A stretch of 64,000 nt of DNA from Tillandsia leiboldiana (Eukaryota; Streptophyta; Magnoliopsida; Poales; Bromeliaceae), in the NCBI GenBank assembly GCA_029204045.2, contig CM055060.1:55105177-55169176 (forward strand), read 5' to 3'. The translations under genes were made by a program, and so were the position numbers. Below are positions 63,021 to 64,000 of this stretch, piece after piece. Under the pieces are notes generated by a model. The model did no database searches, was not told where the DNA came from, and saw only the letters and a list, made by a program, of their open reading frames with translations. Position 1 is the first letter of the stretch; each line of letters begins with the position of its first letter.

Positions 63021-63682
63021 GGGTTTGCTTTGTTGTTAGGGTTAAAATTTTAAATTTTAAAATTTTTTAATTTTAAATTTTAAAATTTTGATTTTAAAAA
63101 TTAAAATCACATCTTAAATGCTCTATTGAGCCAAATGCCTAAAACCACTTTTGAAATAATAGCCAAACACCCACATATTAAGCATAAAATTATTTATCGG
63201 TAAAAAAAATAATATTTATAATAATTACTGCTAAAGTATAATTAGATATTATTTAATAGCGGTAATTTCATAATTACCGCTATTAAATTGCCGCAAAAAG
63301 TCTATTTTGTTGTAGTGTAAAAATACATAACAAGCAAATAAAAAATTTTATTGCTAAAGAAAATAAATATTTCATGTCATTATATGTCGCCATGTATATA
63401 CTTTTTGTGACCGACACTTATCGGCATGGTTCGACATGCACCGTATCATATCATACCCATAAATTTTCGGTGCAGTTAAATCTTTGGTCTGAACATGAAA
63501 TGGGTGTGGGATCCAGCTGAAATAAAGAGTATTATAAATGGGCGTGCGACCCATAGCCTTAACTCTGTTTAAGGAGTTAGAGGTTTAAAAAAAGTTGAGA
63601 AGTAATTTCCATAGGTGGCCCTGTTTAAGGAGTTAAGAGGTTTGAAAAAACTGTGACGTAATTTTCAACTCTACTCAATGAA

Positions 63683-63854
63683 GGAAAATGCTATGCTTAC
63701 ACCAGTAAGAGATATACATCTCACACCCCCACCCATCTAAGAATAGGAGTGTGATGATGGATCACTTGATGTGACCCGTAAAAAATATCGCCACCATTAA
63801 AATAGTGAAGATGTATGATATACACTCCTTCGGGGTGTACATGTAGCATTGCTC
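63683..63854. mobile_element. 172-bp Mutator-like MITE, copy 4
   Basis: The element is exactly 172 bp and has the perfect 9-bp duplication CTCAATGAA (63674-63682 and 63855-63863). The left end is GGAAAATGCTATGCTTACAC and the right end, reverse-complemented, GAGCAATGCTACATGTACAC. The core GTGACCCGTAAAAAATATCG is shared with copies 2 and 3. Confidence 0.95.
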
Positions 63855-63863
63855 CTCAATGAA

Positions 63864-64000
63864 AGGAGTACCCACGAGTCAATGATGGTGGCCCGTGCAT
63901 CAATTGGGCGTGGGACCAATGGCGCTAATATAAAACTGAATGCGGCCACGTGTTTAAGGTGCTGAGAAATAATATAGTTGGAATGCGGCCACGCATTTAA
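63864..64000. other. Unassigned DNA at the right edge
   Basis: GAATGCGGCCACG occurs twice (about 63938 and 63981), and the words GTGGGACCAATGG and GCGTGCGACCCATAG occur on either side of the MITE, so an older repeat was probably split by copy 4. It runs off the window. Confidence 0.4.

Larger units (their letters stand above)
61003..63317. mobile_element. Candidate 2.3-kb CACTA element carrying non-transposase cargo
   Basis: The right end, reverse-complemented, begins CACTACAACAAAATAGACTT and is followed by TTTGCGGCAATTTAATAGCG. The left end is the worn equivalent CATGCAACAAAAATAAATTT followed by TTAGCGGCGATTAATTTTTA. Both ends are followed by many short inverted GCGG, GGTAATTA and TAATTACC words, the subterminal repeats typical of CACTA elements. 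The interior (61330-62760) is of ordinary base composition, with splice-like junctions but no recognisable transposase. It includes a MITE fragment and a GC-rich block near 62760-63020. A 3-bp target duplication is not seen (TGG and TAA). Confidence 0.55.

Noticed and set aside
62840..63070. A 76-residue frame in the GC-rich block
   Set aside because: It is built from short GAGCTCGGAGGTGGGG-type repeats, with no domain and no splice or promoter context.

Overview
The window is nuclear DNA of a flowering plant. Spliced genes with GT-AG introns, AT-rich gene-poor spacers, LTR retrotransposon remains and very many small inverted-repeat elements all say so. Very GC-rich first exons followed by AT-rich downstream exons (8526-9095, 26206-26700, 42898-43092) point to a monocot, probably a commelinid. 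I cannot name the species from the sequence alone.

Six intact-looking protein genes were assembled by hand, and each closes with consistent reading phases. They are a SCAI-family protein (+, 8526-15764, 9 exons, 594 aa); histone H3.3 (+, 18303-19175, 4 coding exons plus a 5'UTR intron, 136 aa); a secreted 8-cysteine peptide (+, 20700-20933, 77 aa); a 14-3-3 protein (-, 24874-26700, 4 exons, 263 aa); a plant cysteine oxidase (+, 36588-40879, 5 exons, 236 aa); and an NSUN2/TRM4-type RNA cytosine-5 methyltransferase (+, 42898-52545, 15 exons, 876 aa). They are unrelated housekeeping or signalling genes, each with its own promoter. Nothing suggests a pathway cluster.

The rest is mostly mobile DNA. 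At the left edge are the 3' half of a defective Ty1/copia element and its 3' LTR (1-2822). Mutator-like miniature elements with perfect 9-bp target duplications sit at 4278, 21345, 27492, 53398, 53715, 59849 and 63683. Two of them carry telomere-like TTTAGGG arrays and four belong to one 172-bp family. A 1.4-kb Pack-MULE-like element (22258-23689) carries a broken, tandemly duplicated EXO70 fragment. Two hAT-like elements with 8-bp duplications sit at 32899 and 56219. A short LTR element with almost no interior lies at 34007-36031 on the minus strand. Foldback elements alternating with long (TA)n arrays fill 26.9-29.6 kb, the 2.9-kb third intron of the cysteine oxidase gene, and 56.8-58.8 kb. 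A candidate CACTA element with unidentified cargo covers 61003-63317.

The most rewarding parts are the nested Mutator-like elements whose history can be read exactly, the telomere-repeat-carrying elements, the EXO70 Pack-MULE, a GC-AG intron in SCAI, and a duplicated splice donor in the cysteine oxidase gene. I saw no tRNA, rRNA or CRISPR.
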